From NCBI GenBank assembly GCA_030998225.1, contig JAPYXD010000259.1, forward strand, positions 5,193,001-5,257,000: DNA of 64,000 nt. Direction: 5' to 3'. A program made the position numbers and the translations under genes. The first letter of the stretch is position 1. Each line of letters opens with the position of its first letter. Of this stretch, positions 36,525 to 51,500 are shown one piece after another. This stretch comes from Diplolepis rosae (Eukaryota > Arthropoda > Insecta > Hymenoptera > Diplolepididae). The notes beneath the pieces are model-generated. The model did no database searches. It worked only from the letters and a program-made list of their open reading frames with translations, and was not told the origin of the DNA.

Positions 36525-39500
36525 CTATTCTTGGTTGGATGCTGCAGGTCTCGCAGGTGTAGGCCTGGGCTTGCTCTGGGGCTTGCCCGTGTTCTTGAAT
36601 TCACCAGAGCTCTGAATTCCAGTATGCAGCTCACTGTTCCTGATGCTCTTCAGGTCCAAGTCTCCGTAGTAATCCTCACTGTGAAGCAAAACCGAGAAAA
36701 CCGGAGATAAACACCGTGCGGTCATTCTATCGATGTGCGCTCCTCCTTCAGCACGATCTTTGAGATTTTTAACTTCTTTCTATTTTTTTTAAATATTTTT
36801 AATTTGCCTATTTGAGGAATTGTCTGAGCTTTTTCACTCTTTATTTTTATTTTTACATTCAGTATGTGCAAAGATGAAAATTCCCAGGACCGAGTTAAAG
36901 ATGCACAACTCTGTTACGATGCAATTAATGAAGGATTTTTTTTATTATTCAAATGAGATTTTGGAAGATTTTTCAAGTAGAATTAGTATTTTTAACAAAA
37001 TATCACCAGAAAGATATTTTAATACCCAAAAAACTGTGAATCTGAGAAAAATATTTCTTTAGATTGAAAATAAGTTTTCTTGATTCAGAGAAAACAACTT
37101 TTTATGTTGAAAAAGATTTTGAAATTATTTTGACCGTGTGTCAAAAAAACTTTTCTCTGAATACAACTTTATGAAAAAATATTTTGGATCGTGGAAGATT
37201 CAAATAATTATAGGATGATTTTTGAAATATATTTTAGTTAAAAATCACTAGTGTTCTGTCATTTATGTTTAAGGTATTTGAAAAATCCATTGGACTCTGC
37301 TAAATATTTTTGCAATATCTGAGTAATTTTATAATTCTTCTGAATATTTTTCAGAGTGAACATGAAAATAATATTTTGAATCAACACAATTGTTTTATTT
37401 AAACAAATAATTTTTGTGATTTAAATAAAAAAGTGTGCTGAGTCAATCAAATGGACTTATAAAAATTTTTTTTATACGGCTCAGATAAAATATTTTGTTT
37501 ATTTACTTTTTCTGACTAGAAATATTTTATCTTGAGAATTTCTTTCGGAATTATCTAATCATAAATTTAGTATTAGAGCAGTAAATATTAAAAAAAGTTA
37601 GAAAAGCTTTTGACTGATTTTCAGAATTCAAATTAATTCACATCCACAGAGACATTATTAGGAAAACTTATTATTAAAAAAAAGTGCTTTGAGAGATAAT
37701 TGAAGAAGACATATAGAAAAGTGAATTTACAAAAAATATTAAAATAAATTAAAAGCAAGAAAAAAGATCCTTCCAACTTAGTTCTGTCTATACAGACAAT
37801 ATTTTTGCTTAAGAATTGAATGAGAAATTGAAAAGGAATGTGAAAATGCAATTATTATTCCTCACTTATTTGATATTTTATATTCAGAATAAAATAACCA
37901 GCAGATAATTCTTCAAAGTATTTTGCTCAACCTAATTTTCAATTTACACGATACAATAATAGAAAGAAACTGTGACATGTACAAAGCTGTTTCTTAAGTA
38001 AGACGTGAGAGAAAATAAGTAATTATTGTAATGATACTTTAAGTTACTTTTGTTGAGGATTTATTTATACATTTTTATTATGTTAGACACATGGTTCAAA
38101 CCTAATTCTCTTTTTAGATCCCTTATTTACCACCAGTTTTCGCATTAAAACAGAGCTGAGCACATAAGTTAGGTGCACAGAAATTAAAAAGGAAACGGTT
38201 AAGAAGAATTGTTTAGTCAAAAGGTTAAGAAAGAAGACATAACAATCCCAGTTGATCCCATCGTCATGCAGATTCCGTTCTTTTTAAATTTTTTCAACGC
38301 TCCAAAAACCTTATCTCACAAATTATAAATCAGTGACAGACCAAAGAATTCAATATTGATAATTTTTTGTAAAAATATTTCGATAATTATCCGTCCCTAA
38401 TTTCACGACTGAATTAGTTTAAAAATGCATTTAATTTATCGAGGATTTGAAATTAAGTTTTAAAAAAAACTTAAAGAAAAATTTAGAAATTGTATTTTTG
38501 GAAATAAAGGCCAGAAAAATGTCTTTAAATTTTAGTTTTTTAACTTAAAGGTATGTGATACTTGAAGAAAAAAGCAACTTCATGTGAAAAACTTGATCTA
38601 CACTTTTATGTCCAAAATACATAAAATTTTGTTTAAAAAATTTGGAAAATTGTAGAGGAGATAAAAATAAACGTAGATAGACTACTTTTAGTTTTGATAA
38701 TAAAAAAAAAATTTTCTAATGGATTTTGTTGTAATTGAACTTTTTTTTAATTTTCCAAATCAAAAGTTGTTTATCTATGTCCGTTTTTATCTTCTCTACC
38801 ATTTACCAAATTTTATGTATTTTGAACACAAACATGTAGAAATCGAAAATCAATCAAATTTACTAATTATTCCTCAAGTGTCACAAAACCCCAAGGTCGT
38901 ACGGTAGGGTTTGATGTCCGCTTTCTTGATAAAATAATAATTTTAATCAATTTTTCAGAGAAGGGAGTAATGCGTTGAAGTTTTTTGTATTGCTTTCTTC
39001 TTCGGAAAATTTATTTAAATTATTATTTTATTAATAAAGCGGTCATATGTAATTTTTGACGTAAGACCCTATCACATGGCCTTAGGGGATTAATTAAAAT
39101 TGAAAGTAACTCACCATCCGGGGACATCTTCTGGGTCTTCACACGCTCCACTTCCGTCAGCATCACCGATTTTGAAAACGGTACCAATCGGACATCCGTA
39201 TTCTCGGGCAATACCTTCCAAGCAGATATAGTACTTTCTGCAATCATCAGGATGAGCGTGTCTTGAGAAGCTTCCGGAAGCTCCACTTACTTCTCCAGCA
39301 GCTGGGCAGGTAAATCCTCCAGCAACCTCTGCACAATTTTTATAGATTCATTAAAATTATCAAAAAATACAAGTTTTCAAAATTTAGAGCTTTCTAAATC
39401 CATTTCTTAAAACTGTGTGGCAGGCTCTGACGTCACCAATTATATATGAGCGATTTATAATTAAAATAATAATTTAAACAAATTTTCAACAGAAGACAGT

Positions 39501-42500
39501 ATTGCGTTTCATTTTTCTGCATTATTGTCTTCTCTGGAAAATTTGGTAAAATTATTATTTTAGGAATAAAGCGAGCGTATGTAATTGGTGATGAAATATT
39601 TATCTTTTGTAACCGCGATTCGGATCATAATTAAATAGTAATTGATAAATTAACCAATTAATTGATTTTATGGAATCACGTGTCGATATTTGAAATCTCA
39701 TGTGATGATTTGCAGTCTTTAATATATACAGTACCGGTCAGAATTGTGGGACCACCTGTTTTTCTATAATTGCTTAAATTATCCTAATTTGAATTATGTG
39801 AGTGAAAAAATTTGTTTTCTGAATTAAATTGAAAGCTATCAAAATTCTTCATAAAATGAGCCCAACATGAATTCGTTTTGTTAATTTGTGAAGAAGTTAT
39901 TGCAGAAAAAGTCAAAATTTCAAAGCTTTCTTAAATTTTAAATAACTTTCGAAATAATCAACATTTTTTAATGTTCTTGGACTAATTTTAAACCTAAATG
40001 TCTACAAAATCGAACAAAATTCTTGGAATTGATGAGTAATTTTTTTCTTATATACTGCTCAAGGTTAAAGTTCAAATAAAAAAGTTTGAAAAATTCCAAT
40101 ATTGCTTTTGCTGAGAAAAACATTTTTAAAAGATATATAAAACATATAATCATGAATTTTGTATCGAATCCCCTTAAAATATATATTCATATGATCTTTA
40201 TTATGATTTAAATACAGATGAAATATTTTCGAAATTTCCCTACTTTTTTGTTACAATTTCAACTCTTTGTATTATGCAAGAAAAAAATTATAAATTTATA
40301 ATAACAATTTACTGCGATTCTGTAGAATCTTAGCTTTAAATGAGCCTAAGAACATTAAAAAATGTTGATTGTTTCGAAAGTTATTTAAAACTTAAGAAAA
40401 CATTGAAATTTGGACTTTTTTTGCAATAATTTCTTCAAAATTGAACGAAACGACTTCATTCCAGACTAATTTTAAAGATAATTTTGATGGCTTTCACATT
40501 ATTAAGAGTACAAATTTCATCACTCACAGAATTGAAATTAAAATAATTTAAGCAATCATCGAAAAACAGGTGGTCCCACTATTCTGACCGGTAGTATACA
40601 TATTTGAAATCTCTAGAAATAACTAGGAATTAATCAAAATATTTTAAATTTCAACTTTTCTTAATACTTGTAAAATACCTTAGTATATTAGAAAATCTCT
40701 AAGAATTTTAAAATCTCTAAAATCATTAAAAACTTTAAAAATCCTTGAAATATTTTAGACACTTTTAAAAATCACATGAGATTATCAAAATTGTTTTTTG
40801 GACCTTTTAAAATCTGGTGAATTCTGTAAAATATCTTGAAAGATTTTTTAATTTATTCAAGACAATTTTAAATCCTTCAAAATATTTCAAAATAACTTAA
40901 AATCTTTTGAATTTTAATTGTATTGAAATCTTGGAAAATATTTTGGCATATTAGAAAATCTCTTAAAATTATTCGAAAGCTTTGAAATTAGAATTTTTTA
41001 TGTATTTTCAAATCTTTACCAATCGTCAGAAATATTTTAAAGTACTTATTCTGTAAAATATCTTGAAATATTTTGTAATTATTTTAGGCTTTTTGAAATA
41101 TTCAAAATTTTGATATAACTTAAAATAACTTAAATAACCCAATTTTTTAAAGTCAATTTCATTGATATTTTGGTATTTTAGTTTTAAGTTATTAAGTATT
41201 TTAAAATCTTTAAAAGCACACAAGATCACTATATATTTTCAAATCTTGTAAAGTCTGTAAAAAGTCTCAAAATATTTAGAAATTATTTGAGGTCTTGAAT
41301 CTTTTAGACTATTCAGAAATTAATAAAAATCTTTCGCATTTTATTTTAATTAAAATTACCTATTAGATTTACTCAAAATATTTATAATTAAAATTTTTTT
41401 AAAACCCTGAAACATTTTTAATATACCAAAATATTGTGTACCGACATTTAAAATCCATGTAATTAACCTCTCTTGATTATACTCAAATAAAATTCAATTA
41501 TAAAATACCGTCATTTCTGCATTCAGGAACTTGATCAGCCCACATGCAAACTCTAGCTTCTCTGTCATAAGCTAGACCAGGACTGCACTGATACCTGGAA
41601 GCTTCACCATTCCAGCAATTCCAGAAAACGTCACATTTCTTCTCATCAGGGAAGATTCCATAAAGTCGAGTACAATGGGTTGTGGAAACTGGAGGCTCCA
41701 ATTGTGTCCTTTCTCCACAATCAACATTATGCAAGTAATCGCAGTTTTCTGTAAGGAACTTTGCATCGGAGGCATCAAATGCCAGACCGTTTCCACAAGT
41801 TTTCAACTCAGCTACATTATTATCACATTTCCAGTATTTATCACACGAAAGGTGATGTGGATAAAAACCAAAGTCATCTGGACATTTGAAACTATCCTGT
41901 GCCCTCGCGCCTGCAATTAAAAATAATTAAACAATTATCATCAAATAAATACTCTAAACAATTACACGGAGAAACTTTTTATAGCAAGAGATGTTTAATT
42001 TTATAATGATAATTCTAAAAAATATTAGGAATCTAGGCGAAATTAAGGTTTAATGGTAATTATTCCTAGCGGACTGGACATTTTTCGCAGTCAAAATACT
42101 AAAGATTCGAAAAATTATATGAAACTTTAGTATAGGTTATAGTAAAGTTTGATACAATCTATAGTAAATGATCATATATAGTTAATCTAAAGTTCAGTAT
42201 TTTGATGATAAAAATTTTCATTATGACAACTTTTTCCCTAAGTCTAAACATTTTAAAACACTGATTTCCTCAAAAAAATGCTTAATTTTCCTTAAAATTT
42301 ATTAGGAAAAGTTTTATGATTTTCCAAGTTTTAGGGGATATTCCTATTTTTTCAGTAAATTACAAAAAATCCCCTGAAAATTGTAGTTTGTTTCAATTTC
42401 GCTAAAAATGGCCAAAAATTAAATTTTCCTAACTGAAATGTGGAATAATCTCTAGAAAATGTTGTAGATCAATTTTGAGAAATTTCTTAGTCTACGTTTT

Positions 42501-45500
42501 AAAGTTACAAAATGTTGAGAATTTCTCAGAATTAATTTGCAGTATCAAAATTTATGGGGCTGATTATAAAAATAATTTACAAGTGATATTACACGGAGAA
42601 AAATAGTTCGTAAAACTTTTCTCAACTTTTGAGCAAAGTTGAGACATATATGGACATGTTCGAGATTATTTAATATTACTGTAATAATTTGTTTACGTAA
42701 ATTTTGAAACTTTACTCGGCATTTTTATAGTTTACCGAACTGTGATGCATTCTTTAGCATCTAGTAAATCACAAATTATTACAATTATATCAAATAATCT
42801 TCAACTTGTTTATATGTCCCAACTTTGCTAAAAACTTGAGTAAAGTTTCTCGAACTATTTTTCTCCAACTATTTTTCACCGTGTGTGTAATTTCACAACA
42901 TTTAAGAGGTACTGTTTATAAAGATAAATAGGTTCTTTCATCTGAAAACAACACGTAAGAAAAAGATATTTTCCCAAGGAGTCCTGAACATAATTAAGTA
43001 TCACTTAAGTCAATTGGAGCACTCTATTCCCCTTAAGGAAGCTTTTAATTTTCGATTACAATTATACTTCACCATAAAAACTAAATCGCCACAAACATCA
43101 TCATTAAATTTACTTCTCTACACGGAAAAAAATCGGTTACATTTATTGAGTCCATAAGTTGAAATAGTGCCAGCATAACATTTTTCTACACTCTTAAAAA
43201 TCTTATTAATTTTAATAGACTTTAATATACAAGTGACAAATTAAAATTAATAGATTTTTATATTATGAAAAATTAATATACATTTTCATTAAATTTAATA
43301 ACTTTTCAATAAAAATACATTAAAATTAACAAGCATTATTTATTAAAATATATACACATGTGTATTAAAATTCAAATAAAAGTTTGTATTTTTATGATAA
43401 AAGTATTTTATATTTAATATACGTTATTGAAAAAAACTTACAGGAATTTCTAACAGTCTAAATTTAACAAATATTTCGAAATAATTCACCGCTTTTTTGT
43501 AAACGTAAAAAATGTCTCGATATATATTACAGGAATTTTATGCTGTCACTATTTTAACAATTGGAGCAATTGTAAAACTGATAAGTATCGAGCCACTCGT
43601 TTGCGCGTTTCTATCGTTCGTTTTCTCATTTTTAATCGCGCGAACTTGTTTCGAAAGTTAGAGATGAATCTATGCACGTATGTTATTCTGGACTGAAAGC
43701 TAACTTGAGTTAGTTATCAATTTGAATAAGACCTTTATAGACAAATAAAATATAATAAATTGGGAAATAAATAAAAACCCGTAAAGGATTTTTTTGACAT
43801 GACTGAACTGGCATGAAATGTGAAAATAGTCCTGAGCCTGGTTAGATGGGCTGGAAATCCGGCAAATGGCGTCACAAGAACCTGTATGCCAGGCCGGGCC
43901 TAAACATGGCTAGCTATTTAAGGTACTAGTACACTTTAGAATTTTTAAAAAATCGATTTCGTTTTTTTTTTGCATTTTTCAACTTCTTAGACCTTTAAAT
44001 ATCTTCTCCTAAAATATTTTCAAAAAATTCAAACTCTTAACACCATGAAATCATATCAATACGTGAAATCCAAAGACGAAAAGCGGATTTTATTGGCTGA
44101 AAAAGCGACAAACGCGTCTACTAAAGAAGGCCGTTCGGCCCAAAAAGAGGCCCGCCAGAAAGATGAGGCAGCTTACCAAGACAGTGGCCTGTTGCTGCAT
44201 GGTCCAGGAATAGCCGATTAATTTATTGTGAGTATTAGAACTTGATTTTTTTGAAAATATTCAATAAAAAGTACTAGTAAAAACTTTAAACGCGTTTTTC
44301 TCGAAATGACTTTTTTTCAAATGGCTGACAGATTATCTCCGGAACTACTGAACCGATTTTCAAACACGTTGCTGGGTTTTGTTTATTGATATGCCCTGTA
44401 TGACAATTTACCGCAATTGAGCCAAAAAATACAAATTTAATATTTTATTGACCCAAAAAACAGCGGAAAAATAGGCCATTTTTTCAATGCATTTTTCAAA
44501 CGCCCGCCATTTTTTTTTCTTGATTTTTTTAAAAATGTGGTGAATTGTCACGTAAGCAACCTTCCTTTTAGAGAAACCATTTCATTTTTTTGTTTCAGAC
44601 TTGCCGATCCAGAGATAAACTGTCGGCCATGCGTCAAATTTTTTTTTTGATGTTCGATTTCAATGGAACTGAGAAAAAAATTATTCAAAATTGCCTTATT
44701 TTTAGCCTTCTAAAGTGTACTAGTACCTTAAGGGAGTTATCGTGCCAAAAATCAGGTCTCTTTAAAAAAAAGGTTTTCTATGATTTTAAGACTTCTAATA
44801 ATATTATCAGTCATGTCTCATGAAAGAAAAAAAATTAAAAACTTATTTTTATAAATCATGGCTTATTTTTTCGGGGAAAATATTCTCTACAACTCTACTC
44901 TTTCCAATTTTAAAAGTAAAGTTTTCAGTAGCTGAAATCATGATAAGAATTTTTTTTAAACAACTATATTTGGAGATTTTTAACTCATTTTTGAAATTGG
45001 AAATAATAAAGTTGTAGAAAATATCTTCCCTGAATAAATAAGCCATGATTTATAAAAATTCAATTATTTTTCGTGAGTTTCAAGTTTTTTTTGTGCCAAA
45101 TTATGTTTTTTTCATAAAACACGACTGACAATATTGATTCAAGTCTTGGAATCGTAGAAAAACTTTTTTTTCCAGAGACTTGTTTTTTTGGCACAACTAC
45201 TTTGAAGCTAAGTCAGGGTTGTCAGGACTGAACCTAGTCTGCGCCATGGCAAATTTTTGCATGGGAACAAATTAAAAAACCTACTAGACTACTTTTCTTT
45301 CTATGCTGACAAAAGATAACAATTTAAATTACATAGGATTTGCTTGTTTACAATTTTTTCAAGTCAACTTTATATTTAAATGAGTTGAACCGCTTAATAA
45401 CTGTGGAATATGATCTCTGAATAGCTAAACGTCTTATGTAAGGGCATAGAGACTTTCGCCAAGCACTTTCACTCGAGGTTCAGGCTTGGCTCCATATAAA

Positions 45501-48500
45501 TGCTCAGCATCCCGTTCACTTAACTTCCACATCCACATGCGCCAGGGATCCATACGAGAAACATTTTTACTTTCATTTTCTTTAGGCCCAGCCTTCGTTT
45601 CACTGAATTGAAGGATCAAAAATCAGGTTGCTTGGCCTAGTTTTTGGCCCTCGTCATTTTTTCCTTTCATTTTATTTATTTTTCCTTTTACCTCTCGTCT
45701 ACCTTGTAATTATCTCATTTTACATTTTCTCAAGGCTCTTCTTTAAATATGAGTTGCATTTTATCTATGATGAGTAAAAATGATAATTTAGCGTTCTGAT
45801 TTGTCGTCATTTTCTATGATGAGATTTTCAATTTGTTCTTTGATTAATTTTTTAGTTAATTGATAACTTTTGACGTCATTTAAAAATTTTGATTTCTTCT
45901 AAAATTTCTTGACAGCAATTGATACGTTGTAAATTTTTTGCATATTCCTTAAAATATTTTAAATTATTTAAACTTTCTTGAATTATTTAAAAATATTGAA
46001 ATACTTTTTGAAATTCTATGAAATCTTTAAAGTCTCATAGAAGAATTGGAAAAGTTCTAAAATTTATATAAAAATTTTGGATTTGTATTCTAATGAAATT
46101 TTTTTGCATCTGATATTCTTGGAAATTGCATGCAAATTTTGAAATCTAAAATATTTTTTAATTATATAAGATATTTTTTAATTACTTCAAAAAGTTTTAG
46201 TTTGTATTCAATTAAAGTCTTTCAAAATCGTCTAAAATTTGGTGAAATGTTAAAAATATTATGAAATCTTTTTACAACCAGAAATATTTATATAAATGAT
46301 TCTAAAATTTCTTCAAATCATTTGAAATTTTCAAGAACACTTGTAAATTGTTAAAATCTTTAAAATCACCTCATAAATTAAAATATAAAAGTCTATTTAA
46401 AAATTACTTTTAATCTCTTTCCTTATTTCAAGGGCATAATAAATGTTTCCGATATTTGATGAAGGAAATGCAAAAATCGGCCAAGGTTATTAGGTACTTT
46501 TTCACTCAAGAATCACGATCTGAATGAGTGATTAAATTATATATTTCGTGAAGGTCAACATCGTCTTATATTTTATGCGAATTGCTGATTCGTTCTTAAA
46601 TAAAAACATACTAAACTATCACCAAGGAAAAAGATTGCACAATCCAGCAAAAATTCTTGAGTCAAGATACTTTCTGCAGCTGAAGGCGAAGAAAAATATT
46701 TCTTATACAGGGTTTCCCAATAGGGGTGATATGATTTTGAATGTCCCTATCGGGCTCATTTGAACTGAAATTTTTGATGTCTGCTGTCAGTTGTCATCAG
46801 TAAGGTTTGCCATTTAATCATAAGTAGTTTCACGCTTCCACAACGTTTGGAAATTGTCCAATTATTTTATCAAAATTCGAGAAGTTTTGTCGGTGTTCAA
46901 AGAGCATATCGTGCAAAATATGGTCGTCATTCTGCTCCATCCGCGCTCTCAATTCGTCGAATAATCGATAAGTTGGAGAGTGAATTTACTCTATTGGATA
47001 CTAAGCCTAAAAATCGTATGCGTACAATTGGAGAGCTTGAAACCAATATCCGAGCCGCTATAGCAGCCATACCACCAGAAATGCTCCACAAAGTCATCGA
47101 AAATTGGCTTGAACGCATTCGGGTTTGCAAGAAGAGTCTCGGGGGACATTTGGCCGATATATTGTTTAAATCATAAATGGCATAGAATATCCAATATAAT
47201 AAAAAAGATTTCGATCAATTCCGAATGAATATTCAGTGTTTTTTTTCAATTTCAAAACATATCACCCTTATTGGGAAACCCTTTATTACCTAAATGTCGC
47301 GATGGATCGCCTAATGACTTTTAAATCCTAATTAAATCTCTCCTCTGAACACACGATGTGCAATTTACGTCCAAAGATCAATTTACTAATTCGATTATGA
47401 GATGCCATTTAAATGGAGAATTCACCGATTGATAAATCTATCACAAATTTAGATGTAAAAAGTTCTTTATTTTTTTTTATAATATGTAGAGAAAACCGTC
47501 TAAAATCCCTTGACCTGGCTCTGGCTTGGCACGAAACGCCGAACCAGAACTGAGCCCTTTAGATTGAAAATCCTGGAAAGATGTTGGAATAATCTGTCCA
47601 CAAGGACGGTCCGAAAAACCATTGAAAAAAATATTTTGTATTTTTCCGTACTCCTTATGAAAATTCTCAGAACTGTGGAAGTTTTGTAGTAGATTTCTCG
47701 TAAATTCGTGAGTGATTATATTTGCAGCAAACATTTATGACTCTTGGGAAAATCAATCTGAACCCACGCCATTTTTGTATAGTAAATCTAGAGTGAGAAT
47801 TCCTCGATGATTCAATCGAAAGACTTGAGCAATCGGCTCGACAGTGTCTTTGTATCTTGAAAAATGAAAGTGCGCCTATGAGAAGAAAATCAATCTTTCC
47901 TAATTCGATCAACATGATGCAGAAACCTGAAGTCGTTGATCTTTTGTATCCACTCAATAGCGTGGAATTAATTACTTTATACGATACACGTGTTCAATCT
48001 TGTTCTATTCAACACTTTTACATTCGACAATAGCAATCTATTTGAAAGGAGAGAGAAAAATGGAAGCTGTTTATGTCCATATAATGATCAATGATAATAA
48101 AATCGACTGCTTTGGAATGAATCGGAATAATTAGATTGCGTTTGCACTGAGAAAAAAGATTTGATTGAATAAAAAAAATAATTTGTTTGAACGACTTTCT
48201 TTGATTTAAAGAAATGATTTGCTTAAATGAAACAAAATTTGTTTGATACAAACAAAATATCTTTGGACCAAATAAATATTTGTTCGAATCAAATAAATTT
48301 CTGCCTTAAATCAACCAAATTATATCTTTGACCATATAGTATATCAATGCATTAATTTCTTTGTTTCGAAGAAAAATTAATTTGATTCAAACAAATATTT
48401 ATTTGGTTCAAAGATATTTTGTTTGAATCAAACAAATTTTATTTCATTTAAACAAATCATTTCTTTAAATCAAAGAAAGTCGTTCAAACAAATTATTTTT

Positions 48501-51500
48501 TTTTGATTCAATCAAATCTTTTTTCTCAGTGTGGCTTACTCTCATTATTTCCATTAATAGTTTTTTTTACTAATTTCAATCAATAGATAAATTTAATCTA
48601 TCAAATAGTCGATTCGAGTTGCGATCCACTGGGAAATTAGTTAAAATTAACTGATATTTATAGCCAGAAGTCAATCACTGAAATTAGTAAGAAAAAATTA
48701 CTGATTGAAGTGTAATCGTAAGTTCATTTCAATGTGAACTGTGCCTTGAACATAATTTATTGTTATAATAACACACCAGGGGGACACGGAGTCCCCTTGA
48801 CGGTGCATAAAACATTTCTCCCTTCTTAAAAAAAAAAAAAAAAATCATTCTTATCAGACTTAAAAAAATATTTGGTTAATTCAACCAAAATTTGGTTGTA
48901 TCAACCAAGGAATTTGCTTGTTATATGGTCAGCTAAATATTTGATTGATTTAACCAAAGAATTCGATTTATGCGACTTAACCAAAGATCTTGGTTTATTT
49001 AGGAAAATAGTTTGGCTTGATAAAGCAAATTTTTGTTCTGAGTGTAATTTAATAGTTATTATTAGTATAATGATGTAAAAGTTAGAAGGCCACTTATTCA
49101 AGAGACGGTGAATACGTTTTTAAACAACCAGGAAATGTTTGCGATTTGGATGCAAATTACTCCTTTATGAAAGAAGTACATTGGCTATTGTAACCTTACA
49201 TAGAAACGTGAAAGCATTGACTCGTAAAAACCGCACCAACAAGAAGGAAAGTTTTATTTAAATCTTGCTAAATAGTCATTTAACTAACTTAACGAGTTTT
49301 GTTAATTTCCAAGTGCTTATGACTCTTTAAAAAATATATTGCTAAATTTACATTTTTCGAGAGTTAAAAACACTAGTTTGTTGGATTATTAATTTCAGAA
49401 ATAATAGAATATCTTAGTTTGCAATATTTGATTGTAGGGCAACAGTAGTAAAAGCCGTACTAACCAGACAAGTAGAAATTGGCGTGGATATTAAATGGCA
49501 AGACACGTTACATAAACATTTCACAGAAATATTTATTATAGTATCACACCCAGAGAATATTTTTATTCTCATTTACTTAAATTTTACAGCTTTCTATTAG
49601 GCTATAAATTATTTCCGATTTTAATCAGTATTTCATATTTTTATTAGTTTATTATTAGTAAATTAGACGAATAATTGAGATACTGCATATCATCATTCAA
49701 TTGTTAATTAAATTTCTGATGAATCGATCAGGAGTTATAAAATCTATATTACAGTGACTTGAACTTGAATTGGAAGGATAGATTTAACGAGTCGATTTAT
49801 GGATATTTAATTAGCATTTTAATTAGCAAATTGTGGCTCGTTATGGTTTTATTATATTTTCGATTATTGGATTTAAGATATATAAAAGTGAAAGAGGAGT
49901 GCAGTTGACTATGAAAGTGGGAATGGTTACGATATCGTGTATGTGACTTTTCTTTCTCTCTTGAACTTCCTGCTGTACTATTAGGAACATTGTAAATACA
50001 TTTTTTTGAATATCCTAATTATTTATTTCAATTCTCTAATTACATGTAAATTAGTTTAAAAATTGACAGATTTCAAATCAGTTTTTGCTGTTCTATCAGT
50101 CATTTTAGACTAAATAACAATTTTAAAAAATAGTTTGAATAGAAAAAACGTGAGTCACTGATTTAAAATCTATCAAATTTAAACTGATTTGCATTTTGTA
50201 GAATTATTTCATAAAAATTAACAAAATTTCGAATACGAAGTAATATTGATATTTTTCATATTTTTGAGAAAAAACAGGTCTTCGGGCTGGGAAATTTAAT
50301 TACAACTCTAGTAATTGTAATATTATTATATATGATATCATTTAAAATAAAAAGATGATTTTTTATCGATATCAATTTTTTATCTCACTCTCTAAATCTG
50401 AATTTGTGAAAAGTCGGTCACTAATTTGCTTTAGTGAAAATTTCTACTAATCATTAGTAATTTTTTACTATTTCTTTTAGTAATTTTCAATTTTTCTCTA
50501 AAGTTGTAGTCAAAAATGGCTAATGATTAGTAGGACTTTTTACTAAAGCAAATTAGTGACCGACTTCTCATTAATTAAGATTTGAAGAGCAGTAATATTA
50601 TATTTATATGACTTTAGGCCGTAACAAATTTGCTTTTAACAATTGGATGCGGCTAAAATGTGTAGAATCTTTTTTCCGAAAGAATAAGGTCTCATTCATT
50701 AAAATTTCGTCCTGTTTGAAAAGTTGGTTTTTAAAAATATCAAAAAAGTAGAGCCAAGAATAAAGGTTTGTAAATAAATAATTTTTGTATGTATAACATT
50801 TTTTATGGAAAATAATCTTTTCTCTTTTTAACAGTATTAACACTGATTCTAAATTTTCTGGGAGCTTAATTAATTTTGTTTCCATGATTCGTTTTTCCAG
50901 GTGACAACTAATTTAAAATCATTCAGTAACTAATATTTTGGTATTTTATCAGTTGATTTTACTAATTTCTCAGTAAGTTCGACTGTCACTGAACGGAATT
51001 AGTAAAGAAATGCTGAATAAAATTAAGAGTTGAAAATTAATATTTCACTTTTTTTATTGAATATTTGTATTTTTTCCAAATATATATTTATTGCTTGTTT
51101 GAAAAGCGAGATGAAAACGATCTTTTGGTATACCATAGAATTTTCCGGATTTATATTCATTACACAATATTTTTTTTACATCAAAAAACATTTTGTACAA
51201 ATGGTAAAAAGAAAACGAATGATAGACAAAAGATCAATTTTCCCACTTTTCCTAATTTTGTCGTTAGGCAGTTGTCGTGCCAAAAATCATGACTCTGAGA
51301 AAAAAAGTTTTTCTATGATTTTCAGATTTAAAATGATATTACCAGTTATGTTTTATAAAAGAAAAACATTATTTTTTATGAGAAAAATGTAAAAATTAAG
51401 AAAAATAATACCATTAATGTTTTTTGTAATGAAATTTTGCTTTACTATCGCTTCTTATCAATTTTTTAAAAATAATTGGATTTTGATAAATCACGGCTTA

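Noticed and set aside
47667..47957. Copia-like GYKRSTTSGFCIM peptide on the minus strand
   Set aside because: The match to the Copia RSTSG region is only a few residues and the following sequence does not fit in any frame.
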